This document shows, piece after piece, positions 1 to 26,938 of a DNA stretch of 64,000 nt. Origin of the DNA: Solen grandis. Taxonomy: Eukaryota > Mollusca > Bivalvia > Adapedonta > Solenidae. The stretch is taken from positions 25,105,222 through 25,169,221 of the forward strand of contig CM037777.1 of the NCBI GenBank assembly GCA_021229015.1. Direction: 5' to 3'. A program made the translations under genes and the position numbers. A model generated the notes under the pieces. The model was not told where the DNA came from. It made no database searches and saw only the letters and a program-made list of their open reading frames with translations. The first letter of the stretch is position 1; each line of letters starts with the position of its first letter.

Positions 1-640
1 CTACTTACAATTTGTAATATTCACATCGTCCATTGTGATTCACAGCACTGACTCACAATTTCATTTTCAGACTTGTCCCAAATTTTCTAGCCTAGGTTAA
101 GAGGTAGTGACTCCAAAGGTTGTGACTATGACTCCTATTGGACCAAAATCATTCATTTATTTTTAAGTACTGATTCAACCCCAAAACAGTCATGATGTAA
201 TTAAATTTGTAAATAAGTTAAGTACTTTTTTCCCAATCAAAGTGAAAAAACTAAATTAGCTAAATATACTTATCACCCTCCGACACTAAGAATTATTTTA
301 CAGAATTTATCATTCAGAAAATGGAATATCCTGCTTCATCCTTTATGACAGATTATTGTATTGTAAACATAGTTTCCTTTCAGGATACCAAGATTCAATG
401 GAATCAACTCCCTGAAATCGTGCTTAATGGATTGGTTGACTGTTGAAGCATTTAAATGTGTCTTGAGGAGCCATCCCCAGTAATATATAGGGCAGCAATC
501 TCCATATTTCCTTTCTATCCAAATTGCATAAAACACAGTATTGGGATCTAGCAGGGATTCTCGGAATCCTTGGATCTACAAAGCAAAAAAAAATATCACA
601 ATGTTAATTGTTTGTATTTGTTGTTGTGTTATTAACACTT
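1..640. other. AT-rich sequence without recognised genes
   Basis: Only short non-conserved reading frames are present, with no domains or splice-consistent exons. I see nothing I can name. Confidence 0.5.
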
Positions 641-665
641 TCCCTCATAGCGGAAACCATGAAAA

Positions 666-736
666 GACCTATGCGAACAGCATAAAACCAGATCAGCCTG
701 CGAGTAACTCGCAGGCTGATCAGGTTTAATGCTGTT
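666..736. repeat. Palindromic MITE-like repeat
   Basis: The arm AACAGCATAAAACCAGATCA (continuing GCCTGCGAGT) is followed at once by its near-perfect reverse complement, giving about 30 base pairs of stem with almost no loop. Related fragments (caggctgatcaggtttta) occur at 42320-42345 and about 44320-44345, so it is a dispersed family. Confidence 0.8.
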
Positions 737-1039
737 TGCTGCTCCTCAGTGGTCAGGAAATAAGGATTTGTAATTAAATTTGATAAGGTTTAACTGTGGT
801 TTTCTGCAGATCAGGCTTTATGTGATACCTACTGAGGGCATCAAAATGAGAATATATGAGGAAAGGGTTAAAGCATTATTATATGCTAAGGGAGACAACA
901 ACAGTGGGCTTATATGCTCTATCACGAACATGAATGACTGTTATTTTATTATGTATAAATGAATGTACATTTTTCTCTATTTACTCACATTATAGTATGC
1001 CTGTGTTATGTAGAATAAAACGTTATAACCATGAAGGTG

Positions 1040-1250
1040 TTCGGTTATTTTGAGAAACAACACTTGTCTCCTCTCACTTTAAGCTTCCACCGCTGGCTAA
1101 CCCAGGAGATTCTGGTGAAAAAGGAGCATAAGTGTCCCCTGCCAGTATATAGCCTCTCCATGGTCAAGTCCTTGTGGTGACACATGTCAACCGAAGACCT
1201 CAAGTCTTCAGGCTGAACTGTAAGGGATCTCATGTCTCTTTTGGATCAGA
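1040..1250. repeat. Dispersed repeat, copy 1 (paired with 54225-54410)
   Basis: This segment and 54225-54410 share cccctgccagtatatagcct and ctccatggtcaag, then a block with ggtgacaca.gtcaac and a final tcaggctgaactgta. They are diverged copies in the same orientation. No coding capacity is supported. Confidence 0.8.
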
Positions 1251-2269
1251 GAACATAATATTGGTAAATCTTTTTATAAAGATAATTAGAGGTTAATTAT
1301 AAACAATGGACACTCATTACAACTTCTTAAAACTTGAAAAAGGTGTTAGATAAGACTTGTAAAACTGCATTTTACTCATACAATCCATTATAAGGAGGCC
1401 GGTGATCACAAGTGTATATAAAATTCACTTATTCATTGCTCCTTTTTGTCTATAGTGCTATTTTGTATTAGAATTATATTCCAGTTTTCATTTTTTAGAT
1501 TATTCCCTATTCATGTAAAATACTAGATTGTTCAGACTTTGTAACTTCAAACTCTTTAAATTTAATATTTTTTCTCTGTTTTTGAACGACACAAATTAAT
1601 TGTGTGCAATCTAATTAAAAGTCTATATGATAGTGAATAAGAAATACAATCTTCAAGAACAAAAACATAAGGCTGTCCATTAATTGTGACTTTATTCAAA
1701 ATATGTTCACAAACTCTTTCAGACTATTTGTATTCCAGGTTGGAGATCTATATTTTTAGCACTACTTTTCAAAAATGGGTTGTTTCTCCATCACAGGCAA
1801 TAGCATTATTGAACCTATATTTAGAATTATAAAAGCTACATCTCAAATTTCTATTTTCGTGTGCTGTCAAACATCCTTCACTCATGTGCTTGGGTGCACT
1901 AAAAAGGGGGAGTAACTCTGGCATTACCGAAACCATGCAAGTAGTAATTAACTTTGATCTAAACAGAAAATTTCATGTCCGAATGACATATATATGTGTA
2001 TTTGAGATTCATAAGATATTAAGAACTATGAGGATAACTGCTATTCCAAGAAATGTGTAGTGTGATATTGACAGACAATGGTTAGTCAATAATGATAAAA
2101 ACATAATGTTAACTAGATTTCGTTTGTCCCGAACAAACAATTTGGCTTTCTGCTCTAATGACCTAAGTGTCATTGTGACCTTGACCTTTGCCTTCATTAC
2201 CTCAAAATCGAGTTTCACAGTCATAGGCTTATTTCTTCTCAAATAATAAATAAAAAAAAAAAAGATTTT

Positions 2270-3002
2270 ACTTTGATCCAGACCTGAAAGGTCTTTAAAA
2301 GCACTACAAAATTTACTCATAGTATCTAGGTAGAATTTTTTTCGTTTTTGAGATACCGATGGCCGAATAAAATCACCTTAAACTGACATATAACCTTGAC
2401 CTTTGCAATTTTCTGGAAACGGAGGTCACCATGCACGATGGGACACGCAGTTGCACATTAATTGAAAGTAACATGCCAATCTGTCAAAAAATCAAACCTG
2501 CAGGTCCCAAGAGCCGCTAATTTCGAAAGCAAAATTTCTCATCACAGTGACGTCAAATGCCGTCACACGACGTCAGTTGTCAAATAATACATAGAAGACC
2601 TCAGGACACATAGGTTATCCAATTTTCAAGCTTTTAACTCATCAGGTACCTTTGTAACACAAAATTATACTTTTATGACCAAAGTTCAAATCTTGATTTT
2701 GACATAAAATCTCGAACTTTCGGAATTTTGAAAATTCAAGAATGTATGCACATCTACATCACAACTTACACCTTCTGTTAAATATCAAGTCAATCGGACC
2801 AATTTTGACAGCTGCAGAGCGCGAACCAAATTTGGTAGCATTCAAAAAGGGCCAAAGTCACTCTGATTACTGTTAAAATTTCATGCTGCTGGTTTATTGG
2901 CAACCTGTTTTAATTTGAACCTCAAAAGAAGGAAAAATAATAATAAGAAGAAAAAACATAACAAACCCAATAGGACTTTCTGCTTGAGGCAGAAAGCCCT
3001 AA
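2270..3002 (+). mobile_element. Helitron-like non-autonomous element, copy 1
   Basis: It is homologous over about 700 bases to 3600-4367. The 3' end carries a short hairpin, CTTTCTGC-TTGAG-GCAGAAAG, followed closely by CTAA and then T. That is the Helitron 3' layout (hairpin, CTRR, insertion between A and T). No target duplication is expected. The 5' boundary is uncertain, set where similarity to copy 2 begins. No Rep/helicase coding is present. Confidence 0.6.
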
Positions 3003-3599
3003 TAAAAGTTTGGAAAAAGCCGTAATGACAAAGGCAATATGCTTATCGGTCCTGGTGTACACCATTGCATCCTAAAATGCACCTCATTCTCTCAAATACG
3101 CATCGCAATTCACCTTTCAACACGGGTACTCTTTCCTGCGTAGGAACGTCCTGAACATGGGTAACCAACCCAATAACTGCCTTCTTTCCTTACTTCAAAT
3201 TGCTAGATTTTCGTGTACAAGCCCTTATCAGAAAAACATGAATATCTGCCATGTTTTTGACGGAATCACTTGAAATTTTCCCGACTTTTTGCACATCGTA
3301 GGCCTCGCCATTCATACAAATTTCAACTTCATACATCAATTTGCCGATTTTATATGAATTTTTTAATAATTCTTGCTGAAATATGCATATAGTCACAATC
3401 ACATGACCAAACAAATATTGCTGGCAGTATACATCACTTCATTTTTAAATTTGTTTATCCTGAAAAAATCATAATAATTGACTCAAAGTTCATGAAGCTA
3501 CAGCGTTTCAATTTTGTTAAAAGTACACTTTTCGTTTTTCTGCCATAACTCAACCGTCTGAACCCTGATCTTCAAAAACTAAATATCACCTGAGAGGCC

Positions 3600-4367
3600 T
3601 TTCAAAGCACTACAAAATTTACTCATAGTGTCTAGCTAGAATATTTTTCGTTTTTGAGATACCAATGGCCGAAAAAACCAACCTAAAACCGACATATGAC
3701 CTTGACCATTGCGATTTTCCGGAAACAGAGGTCACCATGCACGGTGGGACACGCGGTTGCACATTAATTGAAAGTTGCATGCCAATCTGTCAAAAAATCA
3801 AGCCTGCAGGTCCTAAAAATCACTTATTTCGAAAGCAAAATTTCTTATCACAATGTGACGTCAAATGCCATCACACAATGTCAGTTGTCAAATAATACAA
3901 AGAAGACATCAGGACACATATGCTGTCCAATTTTCACGCTTCTAACTCATCAGGAGCCTTTGTAACACGAAATTATATTTTTATGACCAAAGTTCAAATC
4001 TCGATTTTGACATAAATTCTCGAACTTTCGGAATTTTGAAAATTCAAGAATGTATGCATATCTACATCACAACTTACACCTTTTGTTAAAATATCAAGTC
4101 AATCAGACCAATATTGACGGCTTCAGAGCGCGAACCAAATTTGGTTGCTAATTTGAAGTGTGACGTCAAATGACGTCATGTGAAGATGAAAATGGTTGCC
4201 TTCAAAAGGGCCAAAGTCACTCTGATTACCGTTTAAATTTCATGCTGCTGGTTTATTGGTAACCTGTTTTAATTTGAACCTCAAAAGGAGGAAAAATAAT
4301 AAGAAGAAGAAGAAGAAAAAACATAACAAACCCAATAGGACTTTCTGCTTGAGGCAGAAAGCTCTAA
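3600..4367 (+). mobile_element. Helitron-like non-autonomous element, copy 2
   Basis: This is a second copy of the family at 2270-3002, with the same gcaaaatttctt, cgaactttcggaattttgaa and catgctgctggtttattgg landmarks. The same 3' hairpin is followed by CTAA-T at 4364-4368. It has an extra tgacgtcaaatgacgtcat stretch near 4160 and an expanded aag tract near 4305. Confidence 0.6.
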
Positions 4368-4399
4368 TGAATATAATCAAAATTTGAATCCCAGTTTGT

Positions 4400-5600
4400 T
4401 TTTGTATATTTTGTGTGCCATCTTACATGATCTTTCTGTTGGTAGTGGTAAATAAGCTTAGTATTTTAAACATAGGCATGTCTGCCAATTCAACCAAAAC
4501 CACCATCAGAACTTATGTACACAAGGTATGAAACTTCCACCATAACATGATGCTGAACTCTGTATCCCCCACCTCAAATGGGTGTAATGAAAATAAGTGC
4601 AGAATGAGTGAAAAATAAGAACAATTCTTTGTAATATTTTTTCATTTTATTTTCTTAAAGGCTGAGCAAGTGAGAATTTTAGGAATTTTACACCCCTGTC
4701 AAATGTTTTAGGTTATTGAATTAATCTTTAAAAGCTAGGTTCCTGTGAATTAGTTTATAGTTTTGTCATATACAGCTTTCCATATCTGGCATAATGTTAC
4801 TTATTCAGAAATGTTTTATTTCTTTGATAATATTAAACATATGGAAAACTATGTAGTGTACACACACACTTACCTACTGTCTCTATAGGTATTTTAGGAG
4901 GAAATGACTTCTGAGTAGAATAAGTACAAAAATAATTTATTTCAATCACATGTCATACAATATACAACTACATGTATAAACACTGTGCAAAATGTTCACT
5001 TTTGAAAGATCCCAGAACCCACTTCTGGGTTCAGTGCATGGTAGTCAACCTTTGACCCTTTGGTAAAAGGTTAGTTCTCTTACATTTCTGTTTTTTTTTT
5101 TGTTTCCATTCAGTGCAAGTCCATTACAAAGCTTCTAAGTGTCACTTAGAGTCACCTCATATTTTCTCTTCCTGAATCATTACACATGTTTTCCTGCACT
5201 TCAAGTTGTAACCTACTTACAATGAATCAGAATGCCACTTGCAATGACCTTTTGAAAAACACAAATCTCTATTGTTGATCCAGTACTGACTGTGATCATT
5301 GATTTACCCAGTAAGTAAATAAAAACTACACTAAGTGCATTGGCCCAGCCAAGGAAGTATTAAAAGTCAAGTTTTTTGCAGTCCAGCTGTATACTTATCA
5401 AGCTCTTTATGTTAGAGAATCTGGTATCTAACAATGCAGATTCTCTTCCTACAATCTCTGATGATGCAGCTGAATAATCACTCAAGACCCTGAAAATACT
5501 GGTGAAGATTTACCAATGTAAACTGATGAGAACTCTGCTTACATCACTATTGCTTACTCTGTCTTAGGAGTCATATGTATGAAACAGCCAGCTTTGAGAT
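4400..5600. other. Flank downstream of DDX41, no gene seen
   Basis: The stretch is AT-rich. It holds a small hairpin (agaaccc-acttct-gggttc near 5017-5032), a T10 run at 5091 and minus-strand AATAAA hexamers. I see no exon. Confidence 0.4.
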
Positions 5601-5613
5601 TACCAAATGACAT

Positions 5614-5619
5614 TTTATT
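5614..5619 (-). terminator. Candidate poly(A) signal of DDX41
   Basis: An AATAAA hexamer on the minus strand lies about 220 bases past the DDX41 stop codon and is the first such hexamer I see downstream. A second lies near 4937-4942. Confidence 0.45.
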
Positions 5620-5837
5620 GTACATATGGTTTGTTTTTAAAGCAACCTGCTATGCTAAGCAGTCATTTTCACCTCAAAGTCCATCAAACTGCTGCTAAAA
5701 ACAAGTTACTCTGTATTGCAATACCAACTGCACAGACACTGGTAACAAAATCACCATTATCAGTATGTACTGGTACACATAAGGACCATATAGATATGCA
5801 TACTGAAGACCCAGTCGGTAAGCAAAGAGGACCATGA

Positions 5838-21990
<16,153 letters not shown>

Positions 21991-22184
21991 CTGTCATAAG
22001 AAATAAACAACACATTTATGTGACAAAAGTTGGTAAAGACTGGTTCACGTTTCTTAGTGTTAAAGAACGAACACTGTTAATTCACCATTTTTCCTCTTTT
22101 GAGTGTCTGGGATTACCTAGTTGTTTATCAAACACGGCCAAGATTGTCTGGTCAAAATCGGTTCATGTTTGCGAGAGTGTTTAC

Positions 22185-22235
22185 AAGAGTGGACATCCTT
22201 AGTGGATGCTGCTCGTCTGCCGCTGGTGAATCCAT
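22185..22235 (-). CDS. DDX41: Candidate first coding exon of DDX41
   Basis: An ATG at 22235 opens 17 codons beginning MDSPAADEQHP and ending at a gtaaac donor in phase 0, which is what the 21990 exon needs. The acidic, low-complexity character resembles the N termini of DDX41 proteins. The segment is very short and no upstream promoter is visible, because LINE relic sequence begins about 90 bases further upstream. The true start could equally lie beyond the transposon, above 27000. This is inference from phase and composition only. Confidence 0.25.
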
Positions 22236-22327
22236 AATATGTTGGATTAAAATGCATATATTATAAAAACTGTATAGGGAAGCAATAAGAAAACTTGATC
22301 AGTTGAAAGTACACTGTAAACATCCTC

Positions 22328-22560
22328 TTATACTATTTCTGGGTTGACCTGTTGGAGTGCTGCCTTAAATGACTCAAGACTTGAAGCTTTTACAATGGAT
22401 GCTAGTAGATTATTCCAGTATATAACAGTTCTTGGGAAGAATGTAGATATTTAATCGACATTGGACTGGGACTCTGTGACTAGGTCTTGTAGGTCTAACT
22501 ATAGCTCTTGGTGGATAAGCAGTATACAGACAAGCCCATTCACCACTTTGTACATTTGAG
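22328..22560 (-). pseudogene. LINE reverse-transcriptase C-terminal relic, 3' part
   Basis: On the minus strand the frame reads FFPRTVIYWNNLLASIVKAS then SLESFK and ends at a TAA at 22330-22328. This is the typical end of the ORF2 polymerase of jockey/CR1-type LINEs (FFPRT..WN.LP...V.A.SL..FK). In-frame stops near 22495 and 22450 show it is dead. Its upstream part is displaced to 26996-27062 by the transposon insertion. Confidence 0.8.
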
Positions 22561-23479
22561 CAGGGTCTTTCAAATAGTATGGTCCAGAAACGCCCTATAT
22601 AAACGTCTTATCGTACTGCGTATCATGTTTCGGCTATCGATTTTTACCTGGAAGTGATTATCACGCCGTGTATTTATCACGCTTAGCTAATTTACCGGTA
22701 TTTTGTCCTAATGTATCCTATATTAGTCTGCAAAACTGCCCGTCAATTTGTTATTTAAATAATAATTTTTAATATAAATGATATCATTGGAAAGCTGTTG
22801 AAGTTTTCTATAAGACTGAGCAATTAAATTCTTTGTTTATAATCACCTATTATATTTAACGCGAGTTAACCACGGGTAATGCTATTCCGTCTAGCGCGTT
22901 TTAGCGATGGATGGTCATTTGACTCGCGATATTGTTCTTACAAAACTGTATGTTACTATGTTCATTAAATACCATCTATATATAAACAAACTGTATCATA
23001 AGAAGGCTCGTGAAATTGTCTATAAAACTGTGTGATTGAAAACTTTTTTTGTAATCAAATTTTAATTTTAACGCAAGTTCTACATGAGTAATATCCCGTC
23101 TAGCGAATGAGCATTTGCTTACCAAATTGTCTTTTAAATAATTTTAAGTAGTTTTATATAATATTTATACCGTAGAATAGGAAAATCAAGTTTCGAAAAA
23201 TGATATGAACAACATATTTTTATTATTTTATTTTCAAACGCGATCTTAACATTGAAATTGGTATTCAGCCATTCCAGCTAAAATATCAGAAGAAAAATGC
23301 TCGCATTTTAATATATTAATATAGACGATATTAAAAGTAATAAAATTGAAAGCTGATAGAAATTACTTTCTGGTTGTTATGGTATCAATCAACATGTTTT
23401 ATTATTTGTTTGTTTAATTATGAAGTGTGTAATACTAGAATAATTCTTATGTGGTACAAAATACATTTTTTTATGTTAT

Positions 23480-23755
23480 GTGTGAAAAGATGAAATGTCT
23501 CGTGATCCTTTAATTCTTTGTATTATTTAATAAATCATTATCATGTGTAGGATTAATGAGTTATCCTAATTATCACACAAATATTGAACATTTCTTAATT
23601 AAGTGTCACAAACTACGTTATTACTTTGATAATGTAATGTGCGAAAAGATGCGTTGTCACGTGATCCTTTAATCCATTGTATTCTTAAACAAATCATTAA
23701 CAAGTGAAGGAGAAATGAGTTATCCAAATTATCACACAAAGATTGAAGAATGTTC
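23480..23755 (+). repeat. Two-copy ~160-base direct repeat upstream of the zinc-finger gene
   Basis: The segments about 23480-23590 and 23640-23755 are diverged copies. Both contain gtgatcctttaat, a run ending in aatcatta, gagttatcc and ttatcacacaaa. They lie directly upstream of the plus-strand zinc-finger reading frame, and the second copy carries the intact CACGTG motif. Confidence 0.65.
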
Positions 23756-23841
23756 TTCAAAAGTTTCAAATCTATAAGAACCAACACAACTGTTGGATAT
23801 ATCATTTGTGATAAAAAAACAAAACTCTACCGTGTTAAGAT

Positions 23842-24153
23842 ATGGCGTATTCCAAATCTGACTATTTTCATTGGGAAAATGACTTGGATTTAGATAGTAT
23901 TCTAGGTGAATATACGTGTTCTAGTGAGGATGAACATTCCGAGAATGTAGAACCTAAAGGATCGAAATCTTGTGTGGAATACCAGTGTCCCGAATGTGAC
24001 AAGTGTTATAAATCTATATCAGGAATACGTGGGCACCTTACTGGAAAACATGGATATAAGAAAGTGAAAGGTAATTCTTTTAAATATATATGTAATAGGT
24101 TGTTAAAACTAGGTTTTTTAATCTGCTACACAATATTAATCATTCCCGTCTGA
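23842..24153 (+). CDS. Transposon-borne C2H2 zinc-finger protein, 103 aa
   Basis: The reading frame opens with MAYSKSDYFHWENDLDLDS, is acidic for about 50 residues, then has one C2H2 finger, CPECDKCYKSISGIRGHLTG followed by KH (spacing C-x2-C-x12-H-x4-H), around residues 50-71. It can end unspliced at 24153, with an AATAAA at 24230-24235 about 80 bases on. Alternatively it can splice from a gtaattc donor after 24070, but I see no convincing partner exon. A CACGTG motif lies about 180 bases upstream. Single C2H2 fingers are common in DNA-binding accessory proteins of transposons. Here that role is inference, and the rest of the protein is unrecognised. Confidence 0.6.
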   Translation: MAYSKSDYFHWENDLDLDSILGEYTCSSEDEHSENVEPKGSKSCVEYQCPECDKCYKSISGIRGHLTGKHGYKKVKGNSFKYICNRLLKLGFLICYTILIIPV

Positions 24154-24499
24154 GATCTTAGCTAAATGTATTCACCAAGATAAAAGCTAGTTTAGCAATA
24201 GGCTCATGATGTGCTAATGTCACGTGAGAAATAAAACAAACAAACGTTGTGATTTGTTCTTTTTAATCAATGTCATTTTATAATACATGATAACAATTGG
24301 TTTCTTTGAGATGATTGACAACAAGCACCATAATGTAACACAACACTGTATTGTTACAACAGCTACCATGCATTCGATTTGAAACATATTTAGAACAAAC
24401 TTTTTATAGACAAGTTGTTGACCAAATAGTGCCAATGCCATTGTTCTATATAATGACAAATTCATGATAGGAAAAAAAATATGTATTTATTTCATTTTT

Positions 24500-25907
24500 T
24501 TATGATAGAGGATTCACTTGAATAGTAACATAAAAGTCTTTGTCTACAATCACTGCCTTCTTAACTTTAACTAGAGCACTGTCATTGTCATAAAATTGCA
24601 CAAACCTTACTCGGTCCCTACTTCTAACACACATGAAATTTTCATTTTCAATAGATTTAGTGTTTTCTTTAAATTCACTAAACACACGAGCACTTTCTGA
24701 TTGTACAAACAATTCCAAGTCATCATGATCATAATAACGATATGGTTTGTCTAGGATGACGTAATATTCATCAGCAGTCTCATTGTCATCTATCTCAGAG
24801 TGTACTGATTGGTCTAGTCTGCATTCATCATCAATGAAGAAATTCCTGCAAGACTCATCATCTGTAAATATAAAGAAACCAATCTGTTGCATAGTTTTTT
24901 TTCTAAATATTTTTCATTTAGTTTTCCCCATTTTTAAAGTCAGTTGGCTATTTTTAACAATATTTTCAATTTATAATAACTGGCGCTCTGCTGCTTGGCT
25001 TTAACTTCAGATAGAAACACTTGAAGGATTTGTTAACTGTTTTAACGAAAGCTACATTTACACTCAGTGGCCGAAAATTGAGTTCCGAAACGCTAACGTA
25101 AACATTATAATTACACAAAGTTTTCATGAAGCTGATTTCAGTTATCATATTAAATTTTGGTAGGACTAATTATCAAAGTATGCATAGCAACTATGTTACT
25201 GTATGTTTATACAAAACCACAGCATGAGACTTTTTGTCATGTATGTGACATGAGTTTGGATAAATAAAATTGGACTTTTTTTTAGAGATTTAAGATGGCA
25301 CCGCATGGTAAACAATTGACAGATGAGTAAAGAAATATCATTATAAAATTAAGCAACAATGGTTATACACATGCAAAAATTAGTTGACCGACAGAGATAA
25401 ATTGTAAAAACAACTTCTAAACTGCCAGCAAGACACTCTGAATGCTCGACTATTCTGATTGTTTGCCAATAAAACATTCTTTGTCAGTAAATAGCAAAAC
25501 AAAATTATGCTGGCTAAGTATAATCTGAAAACTGAAATCATCAAAAAAAGGTTATCTTAAGTAATTTAATTTAATAAGTTTGCTAGCAATATTTCAAATA
25601 ACTCTGCATTGTGTGATAACTGAATTGTTTGCATGGTAGCAGGTAGTACCTAGCTTTCATGCAAAACTTTATCCAAAGATTAAATTCCTTAAAAAAAAAA
25701 AAAAACAGTTATTATGATCTTAATTTTAAACTTTGGGAAAAGTGGCGAAAGCCTGATTTGTATTTTGTGATATTCATGACCTACACTGGAAATATTTTGA
25801 AACTCAAATACTTATGACAATCAAGACTTACCATTAATGCTCTCCTTTTTCTTCCGTCTTCCTTTCTTTTTCACAGTGTACCTCTTCTTCTTTTTCCCAA
25901 ACGTCAT
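24500..25907 (-). CDS. Transposon-borne 145-aa protein of unknown family, 2 coding exons
   Basis: Coding exon 1 (25907-25832) begins MTFGKKKKRYTVKKKGRRKK, a very basic 25-residue start resembling a nuclear or nucleic-acid-binding signal. It ends at a gtaagt donor in phase 1. Exon 2 (24861-24500) has a good polypyrimidine-AG acceptor in the matching phase. It gives an acidic region (DDESC, IDDEC, SEIDDNETADE) and a C-terminal half rich in V, F and K with a VRSRDRVRFVQFYDNDSA stretch, then stops with TAA. An untranslated first exon probably lies at about 26900-26803 (donor gtaagt), joined to an acceptor at 25943. The second ATG in that exon is chosen because the first (25920) runs into a stop in the wrong phase. 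I do not recognise the family. Confidence 0.6.
25295..25440 (+). pseudogene. Decayed Tc1-like transposase N terminus, nested fragment
   Basis: From the ATG at 25295 the frame reads MAPHGKQLTDE, a stop, RNIIIKLSNNGYTHAKIS and another stop. This pattern resembles the N-terminal helix-turn-helix of Tc1-like transposases (a MAPRGKELS-type start, then IVKLHKEGYS-type spacing). Stop codons and frame loss follow within 150 bases, and no catalytic domain or ends were found. It is a relic inside the larger transposon. Confidence 0.5.
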
Positions 25908-26094
25908 TGTTAGGCTTCATTAACAAGCTACAATCACATCCTATAAAAAAAAAAAAAAAATGTCACTTGAATATCAGAATGAGGTATCCTTAGACAAAGT
26001 ATATGCCAGTATATTTAACATGTTGAATAAGGGCAATAAATGGAAGAAGAAAAAGTTCACACAAAAACAATTATCCTTAGTTATCGTGCAAATA

Positions 26095-26690
26095 AAACAC
26101 ATTTTTTTTTTAGATTTTTAACAGGTCAAAAATTAAAATGCGGTTGAAATATGAAAAAAGTTGACCAGTTAAAGATAAACAACTAGAAATTATACTATAA
26201 TCTGGGGGGAAAAGCCGTTACACTAGCCCCATGAACACCATGCAAGCAGAAAGTAACTGACATAAAAGGGTCGGTTTTCAGCTTTCGTCCATTTTCTATT
26301 CGAGAAAAAAAGCATTTTTTTTTAGATTTTGAATAGGTCAAACATTGAAAATACAGGTGAAATGTGAAAATCTAAGAAAGAGATTCCGTGAATTAGACTT
26401 AAATCTAAGGGAAATAGCCTTTATATTAACCCTATGAGCACCATGCAAGCAGATGTAACGGAAACAAAAGGGTCGGTTTTCAGCTTTCGTCCATTTTCTA
26501 TTCGAGAAAAAAGCAATTTTTTTTAGATTTTGAATAGGTCAAACATTGAAAATACAGGTGAAATGTGAAAATCTAAGAAAGAGATTCCGTGAATTAGACT
26601 TAAATCTAAGGGAAATAGCCTTTATATTAACCCTATGAGCACCATGCAAGCAGATGTAACGGAAACAAAAGGGTCGGTTTTCAACTTTTT
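26095..26690. repeat. ~200-base tandem repeat, 3 units, inside the transposon
   Basis: The landmark aaaagggtcggttttca recurs near 26265, 26467 and 26667, each preceded by accatgcaagcag and a T-run followed by gatttt. The last two units are almost identical; the first is diverged. Such subterminal arrays are common in DNA transposons. Confidence 0.85.
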
Positions 26691-26802
26691 CGGCCATTAA
26701 TAAACAGTCGTTCGAATCAAGTAAACCTTCAAATACAATATCCAACCTACAAATAAACATCGAGACAAAATACTTTAAAATAAATAATAAACGAGTACTT
26801 AC

Positions 26803-26900
26803 ATTGCATGAAAGACGACTTTGTTGGTCACATTTATTTGTATATACCGAGATATACGTTGTTTTAAAACTTATTATTTTCTTCCTGTTTCAAAAATGGC
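26803..26900 (-). other. Probable 5' untranslated exon of the transposon minus-strand gene
   Basis: The sequence ends at a consensus gtaagt donor (26802-26797 on the minus strand). The next acceptor, a long T-run followed by tatag just above 25942, opens the exon holding the ATG. The upper limit is a guess, set between this donor and the CACGTG promoter-like motif near 26927. Confidence 0.4.
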
Positions 26901-26918
26901 GGGTGCCCCGGATGTTGG

Positions 26919-26938
26919 TCACGTGATCCGTTCGCAGT
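26919..26938 (-). promoter_or_regulatory. CACGTG promoter-like motif near right end of the transposon
   Basis: The sequence GGTCACGTGATCC sits just upstream of the proposed first exon of the minus-strand gene. Nearly the same string, GTCACGTGATCC, occurs at about 23657-23670 upstream of the plus-strand zinc-finger gene, with a decayed version (CTCGTGATCC) near 23497. CACGTG is the core E-box bound by bHLH-zip factors. Its use here is inferred from its repeated placement. Confidence 0.4.

Noticed and set aside
25832..25920. First coding exon of DDX41 (Lys-rich exon)
   Set aside because: Its donor is phase 1 whereas the first certain DDX41 exon needs phase 0. It joins in frame to the 24861 exon instead and lies inside the transposon.
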